Origin: Allobaculum sp. Allo2
GTDB taxonomy: Bacteria; Bacillota_I; Bacilli_A; Erysipelotrichales; Erysipelotrichaceae
Direction of reading: 5' to 3'
Assembly (NCBI RefSeq): GCF_022701175.1
Contig: NZ_CP078088.1
Location: 186,001 to 250,000 of the forward strand
DNA: 64,000 nt
Made by a program: the position numbers and the translations under genes. Under the pieces are notes generated by a model. The model was not told the DNA's origin. It worked only from the letters and a program-made list of their open reading frames with translations, and did no database searches. Position 1 is the first letter of the stretch. The number at the start of each line of letters is the position of its first letter. Shown here piece after piece: positions 21,129 through 31,165 of this stretch.

Positions 21129-21904
21129 CAGAAATGACCTCCGCTTCCGGTATGGCCAGCCGAACCGCCGCCGGAAAATCCTCCGCCGTGACTGGGAGTC
21201 GCTTTCCACCTTGACGCGTGTCTGGTAGGCACGCACAAAGCGGTCTTCCTTATGTTTGAGATTGAGCGCGTCTTCGTATTCCGCAGCCTTGCGCGCCAGC
21301 TTTTGTCTTTATGCCTGCCGACTTTGACGCCCGTCCTGATCAGGGCAATGACCAGAGAGAGAATCAGGGACAGACCGATCAGAAGCAGGGACGTTTTCCA
21401 TTCCACAAACGGCTTTTTCAGCCAGCCCATGGACGTGGTCTTTAAATAGAAGCGCTTATCCGCCTTTTCGAGAACGGTCATGGCGCTTTCAAAATAATTG
21501 CCCTCTTTCAGCTTGTCCGCCGCAGCATCCGAAAGACGGTCCTGCTTGCTCTGGGTAAAAATGCTGCGAACCGTATCGCCGTAGGCGTCTACCCAGTACG
21601 AGCGGTCCGACATATTGATGCCGTACGCCAGATAGCCGGCGGGATACTCCGATTCGCCGGTCGACTCGAGCATGTCTCTGGCGTAATTGTCCGAATACTG
21701 GGGAACGCTGGACGTATAAACCCAGACAGTCGTGTTGTAGTCGCTGCTCATTTGTTCGCATTTTTCTTCCAGAACGGCTTCTTCTTCGGCCGTAAACAAA
21801 TCCGCGTCATCGATGACCAGCGGTTCTTTCGCCATCAGCGACAGGCTGGGCACAAGAAGGAACAGGGAAAGCAGAACGGCGATCAGACGGTTTCCTTTAT
21901 GCAT
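21128..21904 (-). CDS. TPM-domain secreted/membrane protein (local frameshifts)
   Basis: About 258 residues. Signal peptide MHKGNRLIAVLLSLFLLVPS, then a TPM domain (VIDDADLFTAEEEAVLEEKC, VWVYTSSVP, GYLAYGINMSDRSYWVDAYG), a membrane segment (LLLIGLSLILSLVIALI) and a Gly/Ser/His tail ending GGGFSGGGSAGHTGSGGHF. Between 21190 and 21300 the frame slips twice and returns; the intended sequence reads AEYEDALNLKHKEDRFVRAY. TPM proteins are linked to photosystem or membrane-protein turnover in other organisms; the role here is unknown. The ATG at 21904 follows GAGG. It is translationally coupled to the zinc-ribbon protein. Confidence 0.82.
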   Translation of the reverse strand: MHKGNRLIAVLLSLFLLVPSLSLMAKEPLVIDDADLFTAEEEAVLEEKCEQMSSDYNTTVWVYTSSVPQYSDNYARDMLESTGESEYPAGYLAYGINMSDRSYWVDAYGDTVRSIFTQSKQDRLSDAAADKLKEGNYFESAMTVLEKADKRFYLKTTSMGWLKKPFVEWKTSLLLIGLSLILSLVIALIRTGVKVGRHKDKSWRARLRNTKTRSISNIRKTALCVPTRHASRWKATPSHGGGFSGGGSAGHTGSGGHF

Positions 21905-22184
21905 ACAATCCTCACTTGCAGACTCGATTTCAGTCCGCTTCGATCCATAGCCGGTTTCCGTCTTTGCCTCTGATTTCAGACAGAAGGGGCAGTCTGTGTA
22001 TGGACCGAGATTTTCTCCATTATACGTTTGCGCGCTCTTCGCGTCTTTTTCTTTCGAATTTGATAATCTTCGCAATCCGCTTGACGGCTTTTTGCACCGA
22101 TTTGAAGTCCTTTTCGAAGTCCTCCCGCTTTGGATTTCTGGTGCCTTCGGACAAACATTCTGAAACCCCGCATCCGGAAAAGCA

Positions 22185-22211
22185 CATGCGGCAGTCCTGG
22201 ACTGCCGCATG
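22185..22211 (-). terminator. Terminator of the first DUF5648 protein
   Basis: Perfect stem CATGCGGCAGTC / GACTGCCGCATG with a 3-base loop, followed on the minus strand by TGCTTTTCC, about 37 bp after the stop at 22248. Confidence 0.78.
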
Positions 22212-22247
22212 AATCGCTCATTGGTCTGATTTCTCTTTTCTTCGCAG

Positions 22248-23544
22248 TTATTCGTACCAGTACTTCAGATTGTGCGGCTGGAAGTCGTAGTAAATCTGAT
22301 AGCCGAACGGATCCGGAATGGAAACCAGATACAGATCGTTTTTCAGCTCCGTTTTCGCGGTGCCGTGATCGACGCTCATTTTCCAATTGTACGTATTGGG
22401 CTGACCGTCCTTTGGCTGCACGTTTTCGGTGCTGAACTGGACGATTCCGTTCATTACGTTATCGATCGCTTCGCCCGCGCTCAGTTCATCCTGATACAGA
22501 TAGCCGGTATCGTAGCGTTCAAAGCGAACCGCGTTTCCGTTAAAGCGTCCGTTTCGCAGCGTACCGCAAGCCGTTGCGAACTGGTCGGTACCCGCTTTGG
22601 TACTCAAGAAGCATCCGTTTGCGGACAGCGTACCGCCGCTCACCGTGTCCGCGAGCATCAGCTGCCGCTTCCAGGGCGAGTAAATCAGAATCGGACGATT
22701 CGCTTCCCAGGCGCTCAGTACGATCAGGCTCTGTCCCGGATCGGACCAGCCGACAAGCCTGCCGTTCTGGAACGCCAGAGTCCGTCCATCCGACATCGCA
22801 TCCGCGCTGCGCATGAGCGCTGCAAGGGTGTCCGCCTTTCGTACAGACCATCAAGGCTGCGTTTTTCGCCGCGTCGCTCAGAGCCGCCTGATATTCGGTC
22901 ATGCTCTGTTCGAGCGCTTTCGCGTAGCCCTGCGTGGGAATTACCGTGGAAATGCCATACCAGCCAATGTCTTCGCTCTTCCAGCCCTGTCCGGCCAGAA
23001 ATTCGTATTCGCGCGCATCCTGGGTGTAGTTGTGCGATCCGGTCTGCGCATTGGGATTGTAGGAACGATACAGCGGCGTGCCGTTTAGGGCATCGGCGGA
23101 ATACCAGCCAGTGCCTTCATCGATCCAGCCCATCGAAACGAGATGATCTTTTTCCCGTGCAGCGGCGGTGTAAAAATGATCGCCGGCATTTGGATTGTAG
23201 AGACGATACACCGGCGTGCCTGAGACGTTTGGGGCATACCAGCCCAGACCTTCGAGCGTCCAGCCGACCTGGACGAGATAATCCCGTTCGTTGCGATCCT
23301 GCGTATAAAAATGTTCGCCGGAGTTAGGATTGTACAGGCGATACATCGCATTGCCTTCCGGAGCGCTCAGCGGCGCGGTTGCGGTGCCGTTCACAAAGGT
23401 CGGACGGCCTTCCAGCCGGTCCACCACATGAGAAACCCGATGAACGCGTGTCCATCCGCCCGTTTCTTCCTGGGCCATAACCGGCACGCTAAAAACGCCA
23501 AGCAGTACGCTGGCTGCTGCAGTCAGGCGAATCCAAGACTTCAT
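22248..23544 (-). CDS. Secreted protein with three DUF5648 repeats (1 frameshift)
   Basis: About 432 residues. Signal peptide MKSWIRLTAAASVLLGVFSV ending VMAQ. Three repeats of the DUF5648 type follow at about residues 65-200 (MYRLYNPNSGEHFYTQDRNE, PVYRLYNPNAGDHFYTAAAR, PLYRSYNPNAQTGSHNYTQD, each ending GWxxEGxGWY). The C-terminal 190 residues are a separate domain that I do not recognise (WSDPGQSLIVLSAWEANRP, YQIYYDFQPHNLKYWYE). One frame change near 22835 divides the protein. DUF5648 is found on secreted cell-wall enzymes and is thought to bind the surface; the C-terminal domain may be a peptidase C39-like or unknown fold, inferred weakly. Confidence 0.8.
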
Positions 23545-23994
23545 TTTTCTCTTTCTCCTTTCAGACGCTTCGATTGATGCGTCCTTTCTTTTCCTTTTTC
23601 AGAGCCGCCCTCTGTTTTGTCATTTCGTTTTACGCGCTCAGGCGGGAAAAGACAATTTCCAGATTCTCCAGAAAAGGATAAGGAATCGATGGTCCCTGCT
23701 TATGCGGTTTCTTTTTCGCCAAACCGCTTTTTCGCAGATCCTGTGGTTCCTGTTCAAAAGAAAAGGCCCCGCTAAGGGATTTTTCTTTCCTTTCGTCGCT
23801 TTTTTAACAGGTGTACCTTCCAGTATAGCAGTTGCCAATTTTTACTCTTTTCTTTTTCAAATCCACACCATTTCCAGAGGATTTGCGCAAAGATGTACAG
23901 GTTTTCCAGCGATCGAAGCCGCTCTGTCCTTCCTTGACTTCGTATCTCTACTTTACCCGGCTGTTCGTACTCGCTTTTGGCAGGGGGTGAAAAA
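23545..23994. other. Intergenic region between the two DUF5648 genes
   Basis: About 450 bp without a supported gene. It is AT-richer than the genes and holds the upstream region of the 22.2-23.5 kb gene. A 66-residue open frame on the minus strand (23638-23838) has no clear ribosome binding site and no family resemblance, so I leave it out. Confidence 0.45.
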
Positions 23995-24023
23995 GCAGCC
24001 TTTCCGCATGGGGAAAAGCTGCC
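23995..24023 (-). terminator. Terminator of the second DUF5648 protein
   Basis: Minus strand GGCAGCTTTTCC / GGAAAGGCTGC with loop CCATGC, followed by TTTTTC; about 50 bp after the stop at 24076. Confidence 0.75.
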
Positions 24024-24075
24024 GTATTGCTTGATTAAACTCAGAATTCAGCCGGTCCGGATCTAAAGCCGGCGA

Positions 24076-24596
24076 TCAGCCTTCGCAAAACCAGGCGACG
24101 CCTTCATAGCGCCAGCCCAGGCGCAGCAGTGCATTGGCTTCGTTGACATCCCGCGTGAAATGATGCGTCGCCGTCCACGCGTTTGGATTGTACAGGCGGT
24201 ACACCGGCTTGCCGGACGCTTCCTTGACTGCGGTCCACGCCAGATCAGTAGACGCGAACGCGACATCTTCGTAGTGCCAGCCAAAACGAACCAGCGCATC
24301 GCGTTCGTTCGTATCCATGCAGTAATGGTGGTCTCCGGTATTCGGATTGTACAGACGATACACGTACCAGCCGTCCGCCGATGACTGCCAGGCGGTGCCT
24401 TCATTGCGCCAGCCGGCCGCAATCAGCTGATTTCGCTCTCTGGATACCTGCGTAAAGAAATGTTCGCCGCTGTTTGGATTGTACAGACGGTATACCGTGT
24501 AGCTGTCCGCTGCCAGAGCCGATACGGGGGCCTGCAGCGAACTGCCCAGAAGTCCGCTCAGAGCCAGACAGAACGCCCGCTTTTTCCCTTTTTCAT
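24076..24596 (-). CDS. Small secreted protein made of three DUF5648 repeats (frameshift in signal peptide)
   Basis: About 173 residues. Adding one A to the AAAAA run after ATG at 24596 gives MKKGKKRAFCLALSGLLGSS as signal peptide, followed directly by three repeats (TVYRLYNPNSGEHFFTQVSR, VYRLYNPNTGDHHYCMDTNE, PVYRLYNPNAWTATHHFTRD), each ending in a WxxEGxAW-type stretch. There is no other domain, so it may be a free surface adaptor. It is a paralog of the protein at 22.2-23.5 kb, with which it shares orientation but not a transcript (terminators separate them). Confidence 0.78.
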
Positions 24597-24805
24597 AATT
24601 CCCTTTTTCTCCTTATTCGATTCACTTTTGCGGCTTCTGTTTTCTGTATATGCAATAGATCTCATTCGCCCATCTATTGTTTCGAAAGGATGAAAAACAG
24701 TCTTTTGGGCCGCACCTATGTCTATTTTAACAGGCGTCATGGATCGACAATACCCTCTGCAGGCAATTCATTTTTTCGAGTGCGGATTTTTGCAGCCGGA
24801 GCCAT

Positions 24806-26692
24806 TTAGCTACTGGAAGCATCCGAAGAGGCGGCGGAAGCAATCTGGGAGGAATCGTCTGAATCGCTCGTCGAATCGGATTCGTTCTGCGACAAATCGG
24901 CAGAAGAAGAAACGGAATCCGAACTGGCCAGCGTCGCATCCGCGAGTGCCTGGGACCACGTCTTGAGCGGACCGGTTTTCATGCCCTGCAGCCGGCGGCT
25001 GTACAGGTTGAAGACGTAGTTTCCATAAATGGCTTCATACGGACAGAGCTCGGAGGCGCGAATCATCGCCTTCTGGTAGTTTTCAACCGACTCTTTCTGA
25101 TTGACGGCGGACTTGCCGGCACTCAGATCGGCGTTGAGCGCTTCATCAAAGATGTGCGCGTAGTTTGTTCCGCCCGCAATGCGGTGATTGGCCGTATCGG
25201 TATAGCCTTCGTACAGGTTCATCGCCGAGTTGTTCTGACCCGAATACGTGGACACCATGAAAAACGCGTCCCAGTCGTCGATCGGCTCTTCGCTCGACGG
25301 ACTGACGGTCGTCAGCAGCGCGTTGAAGCTGATCGTGTTTGTGCGCAGTTCGGCTCCGATTTTGCGCCAGGATACTTCCAGCATCGGAAGCAGAGTTTTT
25401 AAAACGGAGTTGTTCTTGCTGGCGAGGAAACGGACTTCCAGACGCCTGCCGTCCTTTTCCCGGATGCCGTCGTCGCCCATTTTCCATCCAGCCGCGTCAA
25501 GAATCGCACTGGCCTTGTCGGGATCATAGCTGTAGTCGATCAGGCCGTCGATTTCCTTATCTCCCGTTGTCACCGCGCCCAGACCGTGGGCAATCGGTGA
25601 CCAGAACGTTTTCGGCACATAGCCGACGTTTACATTTTCCAGATCCGCATCCATGGAAATACTTGGCCACGCGTAGTACTTTTCGACAAATTTTTCCTGA
25701 TCCGTCGCATAGGCCAGCGCCTGCCGGACCGCCGGATCGGCGCATACGCCTTCCTGACAGTTAAAGCCGATATAGCCCTGGGCTGCGCGCAAATAGTGGC
25801 TCGTTTCCACATTATCGAGGGCCGAAGCCTGCGCGATGATGTCCGGATTGGCGGTTGCCGGAATCAGATCGATCGTTCCGTCCTGAAGCGACTGCACTTC
25901 CGTACCCGCTTCAATCGTCAGCATCGCCACAGATTCGATCGGATACTGGCCATCCCCGTTCCAGTCCGGATTTTTCTTCAGCACAGCGCCCCACGAAGAA
26001 TCGTACTGATCGATCACATACGGACCGGTTCCAATCGCCTGCTCCGGCTCGAGGTTTTTATAGGCGTCCAGATTGCCGCGGGAATACGGAAACTGACCTT
26101 CCGGCACGATGAACACCGTGCCGATCGAAGCGACCGCGTCACTATCCGGCTGGGCGCACGTAAAGGTAACGGTCAGACCGTTGTGCGAAACCTGAATGCC
26201 AGAAATGTCTCTGGCCGATCCGTCCTGGCACGCTTCAAAGCCTTCAATGAAATCGTACGTGCCGTCCTTGATGCCGCCCACGTATTCCGGATCCGCCATG
26301 AGCGTAAAGGAATACTTGATGTCATCGCCGTCCAGTTCCGATCCGTCTGAAAAGCGAAGTCCTTCCTTGAGATGGAAGCGGATCGTTTTTCCGTCCTTGG
26401 ACACTTCCGGCGCTTCGCTGGCCAGAACCGGCACCAGCGATCCGTCCGCGTCGTACGCCAGCATGGACTGATACACCATGTTGACAACCCACTGGTCATA
26501 CATCGACGCGGCATACATCGGACAGAACGTTCCCGTCAGTTTCTGGGTAATGCCGACTTTGAGAACGTCATCGCCAAGCGTCCCTGGACCGGTCGACGCG
26601 GAATCCGTCGACGATTTGGGTTTGGAACAGCCTGTCAGCGAAACCAGCAGCGCCGCGCAGAGCGCAGTAAGAATGAAACGGCGTACTTTCAT
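24806..26692 (-). CDS. ABC transporter solute-binding lipoprotein, family 5, with Ser-rich tail
   Basis: Intact, 628 residues. Lipoprotein signal MKVRRFILTALCAALLVSLTGC with Cys as lipid anchor. The mature part is a family 5 (oligopeptide/nickel type) binding protein: LASEAPEVSKDGKTIRFHLK, LRFSDGSELDGDDIKYSF, DPAVRQALAYATDQEKFV. The last 45 residues are almost only Ser, Asp, Ala and Gln, an unusual low-complexity tail whose role is unknown. AGGAGG lies 6 bases before the ATG at 26692. No permease or ATPase genes are adjacent. It is different from the OppA-like protein at 8.6-10.2 kb. Confidence 0.9.
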   Translation of the reverse strand: MKVRRFILTALCAALLVSLTGCSKPKSSTDSASTGPGTLGDDVLKVGITQKLTGTFCPMYAASMYDQWVVNMVYQSMLAYDADGSLVPVLASEAPEVSKDGKTIRFHLKEGLRFSDGSELDGDDIKYSFTLMADPEYVGGIKDGTYDFIEGFEACQDGSARDISGIQVSHNGLTVTFTCAQPDSDAVASIGTVFIVPEGQFPYSRGNLDAYKNLEPEQAIGTGPYVIDQYDSSWGAVLKKNPDWNGDGQYPIESVAMLTIEAGTEVQSLQDGTIDLIPATANPDIIAQASALDNVETSHYLRAAQGYIGFNCQEGVCADPAVRQALAYATDQEKFVEKYYAWPSISMDADLENVNVGYVPKTFWSPIAHGLGAVTTGDKEIDGLIDYSYDPDKASAILDAAGWKMGDDGIREKDGRRLEVRFLASKNNSVLKTLLPMLEVSWRKIGAELRTNTISFNALLTTVSPSSEEPIDDWDAFFMVSTYSGQNNSAMNLYEGYTDTANHRIAGGTNYAHIFDEALNADLSAGKSAVNQKESVENYQKAMIRASELCPYEAIYGNYVFNLYSRRLQGMKTGPLKTWSQALADATLASSDSVSSSADLSQNESDSTSDSDDSSQIASAASSDASSS

Positions 26693-27048
26693 AAAAACCT
26701 CCTGAGGCGGCTGCCAAACACCGCCCGACCGATCTAGAACTTACGGTCTGTCTTAATCTATATGTCCAATATGTGTTCTATATGCAGATTCAGGAACAGG
26801 GAAATCCCGGGAAATCGCAGGCGTTCAATAACTCCTTCATCGCTATTCCCTGCATGCATCAGCAAAATGGAAAGGCAGTGCCTTCCTGTCCAATGTACAG
26901 AGTACAGACGGGCACGGGCCGGATTCCCTGTAAAATAGAAACGCAAAGCCAAATAAAAACAAACTGAAAATACGAAAAACAGAAAACAAAGAAGGCCCTT
27001 GCTGCCCAAACGGCAGCATACGGCCAAATTGAAAGGAATCCCATCTGT
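26693..27048. promoter_or_regulatory. Divergent intergenic region with leader hairpin
   Basis: About 356 bp between two divergent genes; promoters for both are expected here, but I cannot fix -35/-10 pairs. At 26994-27025 the plus strand forms a two-part hairpin, GGCC / GGCC enclosing GCTGCC / GGCAGC with loop CAAAC, ending 23 bases before the carboxypeptidase start. It has no T run and may affect the leader of that gene. Confidence 0.4.
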
Positions 27049-28551
27049 ATGAAACTCAATTTTTCTCCGCGCTACCAGCAGCTTCTTGATACGCTGGGCG
27101 CCTATACGCTGGCCTGCTCGACAGTCTATGTCGATCAGTATACCGTTGCCCCGAAAAAGGGGCTTCCCGGACCAATGAGGCGCTGACGATTTTGTCGCAG
27201 TTCGCCTTTAATCTCGAAAACAATCCCGGAACGATCGCCTGGCTCGAAGAAGAATATGCCGCCATGGCAGACGGATCGCTCGAACAGAAAGAAGTCGGGC
27301 TGCGCCTGAAAAAGCTTCAGGACACCCGGAGATTCCTTCCCGCTTTACAGAAAATGGCAGGAAAGCGCGGCCGAAAGCGAGACGATCTGGCACGAAGCCA
27401 AAGTCCAGTCCGATTATGAACGCTTTCGCCCCGCGCTCGAAAAAGTCATTTCGTATACGCTGCAGGCGGCGTCGTATTCGCCGCGCTTTGATCCGGCCCA
27501 TCCTTATGATTATCTGCTCAGTCTTTACGAACCGGGCATGAATCAGGAAAAATATGATGCTTTTTTGAAGCGATCCTCGAAGATCTCGGTCCGCTCGTCA
27601 AAAAAGCGGCTGCGGCCCGGCCAAAAGATCTTTCTCTTCTGCACGCGCCGGTGAGCGACGCGCAGCAGGAAAAACTGGCCAGTGAAGTTCTCGATTTTCT
27701 GAAAGCCGATCGGGACCGGCTGGCGATCAGCACGACCGAGCACCCGTTTACCGATTTTCTGTCCCACGACGATGTCCGAATCACCACGCACTATGAACCG
27801 GATCAGTTTGTCAGTTCCATTCTTTCGACCGTCCACGAATACGGGCACGCGCTGTATCATCTGCAGACGGAAGCGGCTTTTGACAAGACGATGCTCGTGG
27901 AAGGCGTCGGCTGCGCTGCCCACGAATCCCAGTCCCGTCTGCTGGAAAATCACATCGGCCGCTCCAGAGCGTTCTGGAGCGTGCTGCTTCCCGCTTTGCG
28001 AAAAGAAATTCCAGCCCTCGAAACGGTCGATGCCGATACGCTGTTTACACTGGTCAACACGTGCCGTCCTTCGCTGATTCGAACCGACGCGGATGAGCTC
28101 ACCTATCCCTTCCATATTCTCATACGCTATGAAATTGAAAGAAAATGGCCGCAGGCACCCTCGATTATGCGACGCTTCCGCAGCTCTGGAACGATCTTTA
28201 CGAAACGTATCTCGGCGCACGACCCGAAAACGACCGTGAAGGCGTCCTGCAGGATGTGCACTGGTCTTCCGGCGATCTCGGCTATTTCCCCAGCTACGCG
28301 CTTGGCTCTGCCTACGCGGCCCAGATTTATGAAGCCATGGAGCGGGACATCGATCCAGAGCAGCTCATTCTGGAAAACCGCTTTGAAGACATCGCGGCCT
28401 GGCTGGAAAAGAACGTCCATCGCTATGGCGCCTCGAAAACCATGCTGGAAATTGTCGAAGAAGTCAGCGGCAAACCGTTTGATCCGCACATTTATACCGG
28501 CATGCTTAAGAAAAATACGCGCCTCTGCTGGAAGATCAGGCAGAAGACTGA
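27049..28551 (+). CDS. M32 family metallocarboxypeptidase (at least 4 frameshifts)
   Basis: About 500 residues, the size of carboxypeptidase Taq. The zinc site HEYGHALYH (HExxH) near residue 265 and the third ligand region HESQSRLLENHIGRS are diagnostic. MKLNFSPRYQQLLDTLGAY begins the protein and LQDVHWSSGDLGYFPSYALG is the conserved C-terminal stretch. Frame changes lie near 27160, 27360, 27565, 28145 and 28515; after the last correction it ends KYAPLLEDQAED at 28551. It removes C-terminal residues from peptides in the cytoplasm. It is the most heavily shifted gene in the window, yet all family motifs survive. Confidence 0.88.
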
Positions 28552-28767
28552 GGTCGAACTGAGGCCGGATGACGCTTGCTCTTCGGGATTGAGGGCGGGA
28601 TCGAACAGGCTGGCGCAAAAGCCGGCTATGGAGGATCCGTCGTCTGTACAGAAGACCCAGCACTGGCGGTTTCTGTCGCCGTCTTTTGCAAAATGTCCGC
28701 ATTTCCAATCCTATCTTTTGAGTAATGTGTCCATATCTCTGTACTTTTCATTTTCAGCGTCATTTTT
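28552..28767. other. Intergenic region after the carboxypeptidase
   Basis: No gene seen in about 215 bp. The terminator listed at 28768 follows, then about 100 bp of AT-rich DNA that must contain the MFS gene promoter, for which I cannot assign a good -35/-10 pair. Confidence 0.4.
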
Positions 28768-28794
28768 ATTCCGCCGCATTGCGGCGGAATTTCT
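28768..28794 (+). terminator. Terminator between the carboxypeptidase and MFS genes
   Basis: Perfect stem ATTCCGCCGC / GCGGCGGAAT with a 3-base loop, followed by TTCTTT on the plus strand. About 220 bp after the carboxypeptidase stop and 100 bp before the MFS start. Confidence 0.75.
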
Positions 28795-28896
28795 TTGAGT
28801 ATGTGAAACTAACAGTAAGCATTTTATTGATAAGATGGTCATGAAAAAGAGAAAGAAGAAAGGAGGACAAACAGAAAAGGAATGATGGAGTAATTT

Positions 28897-30342
28897 ATGT
28901 CTGATACCACAACTCAAAACGGCTTAACCCCTCTCCAGCGCAACCTCGCATATCTTGGCTGTCTGATGTTAGCCTTGTCCATGGCGGCCTTTGGCCTCTC
29001 CCTCGCCAATATTCAGGGACCGGTTCTTGCAAGTCTCAACGGCATGGACTCTTTTTCACTCGTTACCGCGCTGACTTCCGCTTCGCTCTGCCTGATGACT
29101 CTGATCGGCGGATCGCTGATGGACAGCATCGGTGCTAAGAAACTTGTTCTCTGGTTTGGTCTGATCAACTGCATTTGCGGCATTGGTCTCGCCTTTGCCT
29201 CTTCGCTTTCCATGTATCTGATTTTGCGTGTCGTTCTTTCGGCATGCCAGGGCGCGTTCTCGGCTGTTCCGTTTATCGCCGTCCGTCAGATTTTCCCGGT
29301 TAAAGAAGTCCCGAAATACGTAGGTTTCCTTTCCGGCGCACTGGCCATCGGAAGCTTTATCGGTTCCTGGGGCGCAGGCTGGCTTATGGACCACGGCATG
29401 ACCGGTATGGCTTCGGCTTTCCCGACAATTTTCCTGGCTATCGGTATTTATCTGATTTATCGCTATCTGCCAAACGGCGCAACCCATAAAGGCGTTCATC
29501 TGGACTGGATCGGCGCACTGCTTCTGGGCATCTGCCTGTTTGCCCTTGTCTTCTGGCTTAACTACGGTGCCATTCTCGGCTGGGGCTCTGCCTTCGTCCT
29601 CACCTGCGCAGCCATTACGATTATCAGCTTCATTCTGCTGCTGATCGCGGAAAAGAAAATCAGTTCTCCGCTGATTCCTCTGAATCTTTTCAAGAACAAG
29701 ACGTTCGTTATCGTTCTGCTGATCACCGGTCTCTGCGTTGTTTACCTGACGGCCATTAACGCCTACGTTCCGCAGGCTATGCAGCAGCTGATGGGCCAGC
29801 CGGCTTCCATCAGCGGTACCGTTCAGATTCCGCGTACGATTCTTTCCATTCTCGTTCCTGGCGCTGCCGGTGTATGGATCGCCAAGAAGCTTTCGAACTT
29901 CTGGAAAGCCTTTGCTTACTGCGCTATTCTGGTCATCATCCCGACTGGACTGCTCGTCTTCATCGGTCCGAACATGCCGGTATGGTTCGTATTCGTCATG
30001 CTCGCACTGACCGGAATCGCCGATTCCTTCCGTACCGTATCGTCCATCCCTGCAGCGCAGATGCTGCTTAAACCGCAGGATCTTGGCATCGGTACTTCCC
30101 TGGTTGGATTTATCATTTCCCTCAGCGGCGTTATCGCTTCCGCTCTGTTCTCCATTGCCTACAACGCACTGACCCAGGCTACACCGGGCAACGTCGGCAT
30201 GACACAGGGTATCGATACCGTTCTGCTGATCTCCTGCGCAGCAGCCGTCATCGCTCTGCTTCTGGCCATCTTCGTCTTCCGTCCAATGTTCCCGAAAGCC
30301 GTTGCTGCCATGCATAAAGACGACGACGCTTCCGCAAAATAA
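28897..30342 (+). CDS. Major facilitator superfamily transporter, DHA2-like drug efflux type
   Basis: Intact, 481 residues with about 14 membrane segments. IGGSLMDSIGAKKLVLWFGL is the loop between segments 2 and 3, the MFS signature, and LRVVLSACQGAFSAVPFIAV corresponds to motif B. The 14-segment size matches the DHA2 group of proton-driven drug and metabolite exporters. GGAG lies 9 bases before the ATG. The codon use is strongly biased towards common codons, which suggests good expression. It forms its own unit with terminators on both sides. Confidence 0.87.
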   Translation: MSDTTTQNGLTPLQRNLAYLGCLMLALSMAAFGLSLANIQGPVLASLNGMDSFSLVTALTSASLCLMTLIGGSLMDSIGAKKLVLWFGLINCICGIGLAFASSLSMYLILRVVLSACQGAFSAVPFIAVRQIFPVKEVPKYVGFLSGALAIGSFIGSWGAGWLMDHGMTGMASAFPTIFLAIGIYLIYRYLPNGATHKGVHLDWIGALLLGICLFALVFWLNYGAILGWGSAFVLTCAAITIISFILLLIAEKKISSPLIPLNLFKNKTFVIVLLITGLCVVYLTAINAYVPQAMQQLMGQPASISGTVQIPRTILSILVPGAAGVWIAKKLSNFWKAFAYCAILVIIPTGLLVFIGPNMPVWFVFVMLALTGIADSFRTVSSIPAAQMLLKPQDLGIGTSLVGFIISLSGVIASALFSIAYNALTQATPGNVGMTQGIDTVLLISCAAAVIALLLAIFVFRPMFPKAVAAMHKDDDASAK

Positions 30343-30377
30343 CCGCTTTAAACTTTTCAGATCCCGATACGATCTGC

Positions 30378-30405
30378 AGGCTGTCCTTTCGGGGCAGCCT
30401 TTTTC
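30378..30405 (+). terminator. Terminator of the MFS gene
   Basis: Stem AGGCTGTCC / GGGGCAGCCT with loop TTTC followed by TTTTT, 36 bp after the MFS stop. Confidence 0.85.
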
Positions 30406-30441
30406 CTGGAGCAGTCGATCGTATCCGCGTCGGGAATACGC

Positions 30442-30488
30442 AAAAGCAGAAGCTCTCCGAACGGATCGGATGCAGCTTCTGCTTTTTT
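30442..30488 (-). terminator. Terminator of the cytidylate-kinase-like gene (bidirectional)
   Basis: Perfect 13-bp inverted repeat AAAAGCAGAAGCT / AGCTTCTGCTTTT (30442-30454, 30474-30486), T runs on both strands. It lies between two convergent genes. Confidence 0.85.
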
Positions 30489-30554
30489 GCTGAAATTCAG
30501 AAATAGGGATTTAGGGATACCTGAGCGGGTTTGCGTTCGCGGTTGCCGGATCAG

Positions 30555-31165
30555 CTAGTCTTCGTTGGTATGACGAACCGCGCCCGTGCAGTCTTTGGCG
30601 AGAGCGACGATCGTATCCGCGCAGCTTTCGATCGGCAGGCGGCTTGTATCGAGGCAGACGTCATAGTAGAACGCCTTGCCCCATTTGCGGCCGGTGAAGT
30701 ACTGATAGTGCGCCTTGCGGCGTTTATCCTTATCGCGCAGACGCTTGTCGATGCTTTCGTCGCGCTCGCCGTATTCGGTCAGAATTCTCTTCTTGCGGCT
30801 TTCTTCATCCGCCCAGATGAAGCAGCTCAGTACGCCGGGTTCATTGCGCAGCAGGAAGTCGGCGCAGCGGCCGACGATGACACAGTGTCCCTTTTGGCCA
30901 GATCCAGGATGACTTTGGTCTGCGCTTCAAACAGCTGTTCGTTGAGGTTGAAGCTGAAGCTGCTGCTGGCGAGCATGGTCATGAAGCGGTCCTGCTCTTC
31001 GCCGTTCTGTTCGATGAACTCTTTAGCGAATCCGCTTTGCGCGGCGATCTTTTCGACCAGGTTCCAGTCGTAGAAGTCATAGCCGAGTTTTGCGGCGACC
31101 AGTCTGCCGATAGTACGGCCGCCCGATCCGAATTCTCGGGTAATGGTAATGATGTTTGCAGTCAT
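30555..31165 (-). CDS. Cytidylate kinase-like family protein (1 frameshift)
   Basis: About 203 residues. MTANIITITREFGSGGRTIG, where ITREFGSGG replaces the classical Walker A motif, is the hallmark of the cytidylate-kinase-like group (AAA-type PF13189). The frame changes near 30890; the corrected second part reads VIVGRCADFLLRNEPGVLSC and DKDKRRKAHYQYFTGRKWG, with the usual Tyr-rich lid region. A nucleotide-related role is likely, but family members are not shown to phosphorylate CMP. The start ATG is at 31165. Confidence 0.83.

Noticed and set aside
26758..27027. 89-residue minus-strand frame in the divergent region
   Set aside because: Cys/Phe-rich shadow over a hairpin; no binding site and it would overlap two promoter regions.
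27049..28551. Programmed frameshifting in the carboxypeptidase and other genes
   Set aside because: Shifts occur at many places in many families, mostly as missing bases at homopolymers and without slippery sites plus structures; sequencing error explains them better.
29056..30315. Long minus-strand frame opposite the MFS gene
   Set aside because: It is antisense to a clear membrane transporter with biased codons; the translated sequence is rich in Asp, Asn, Gln and Arg without any motif.
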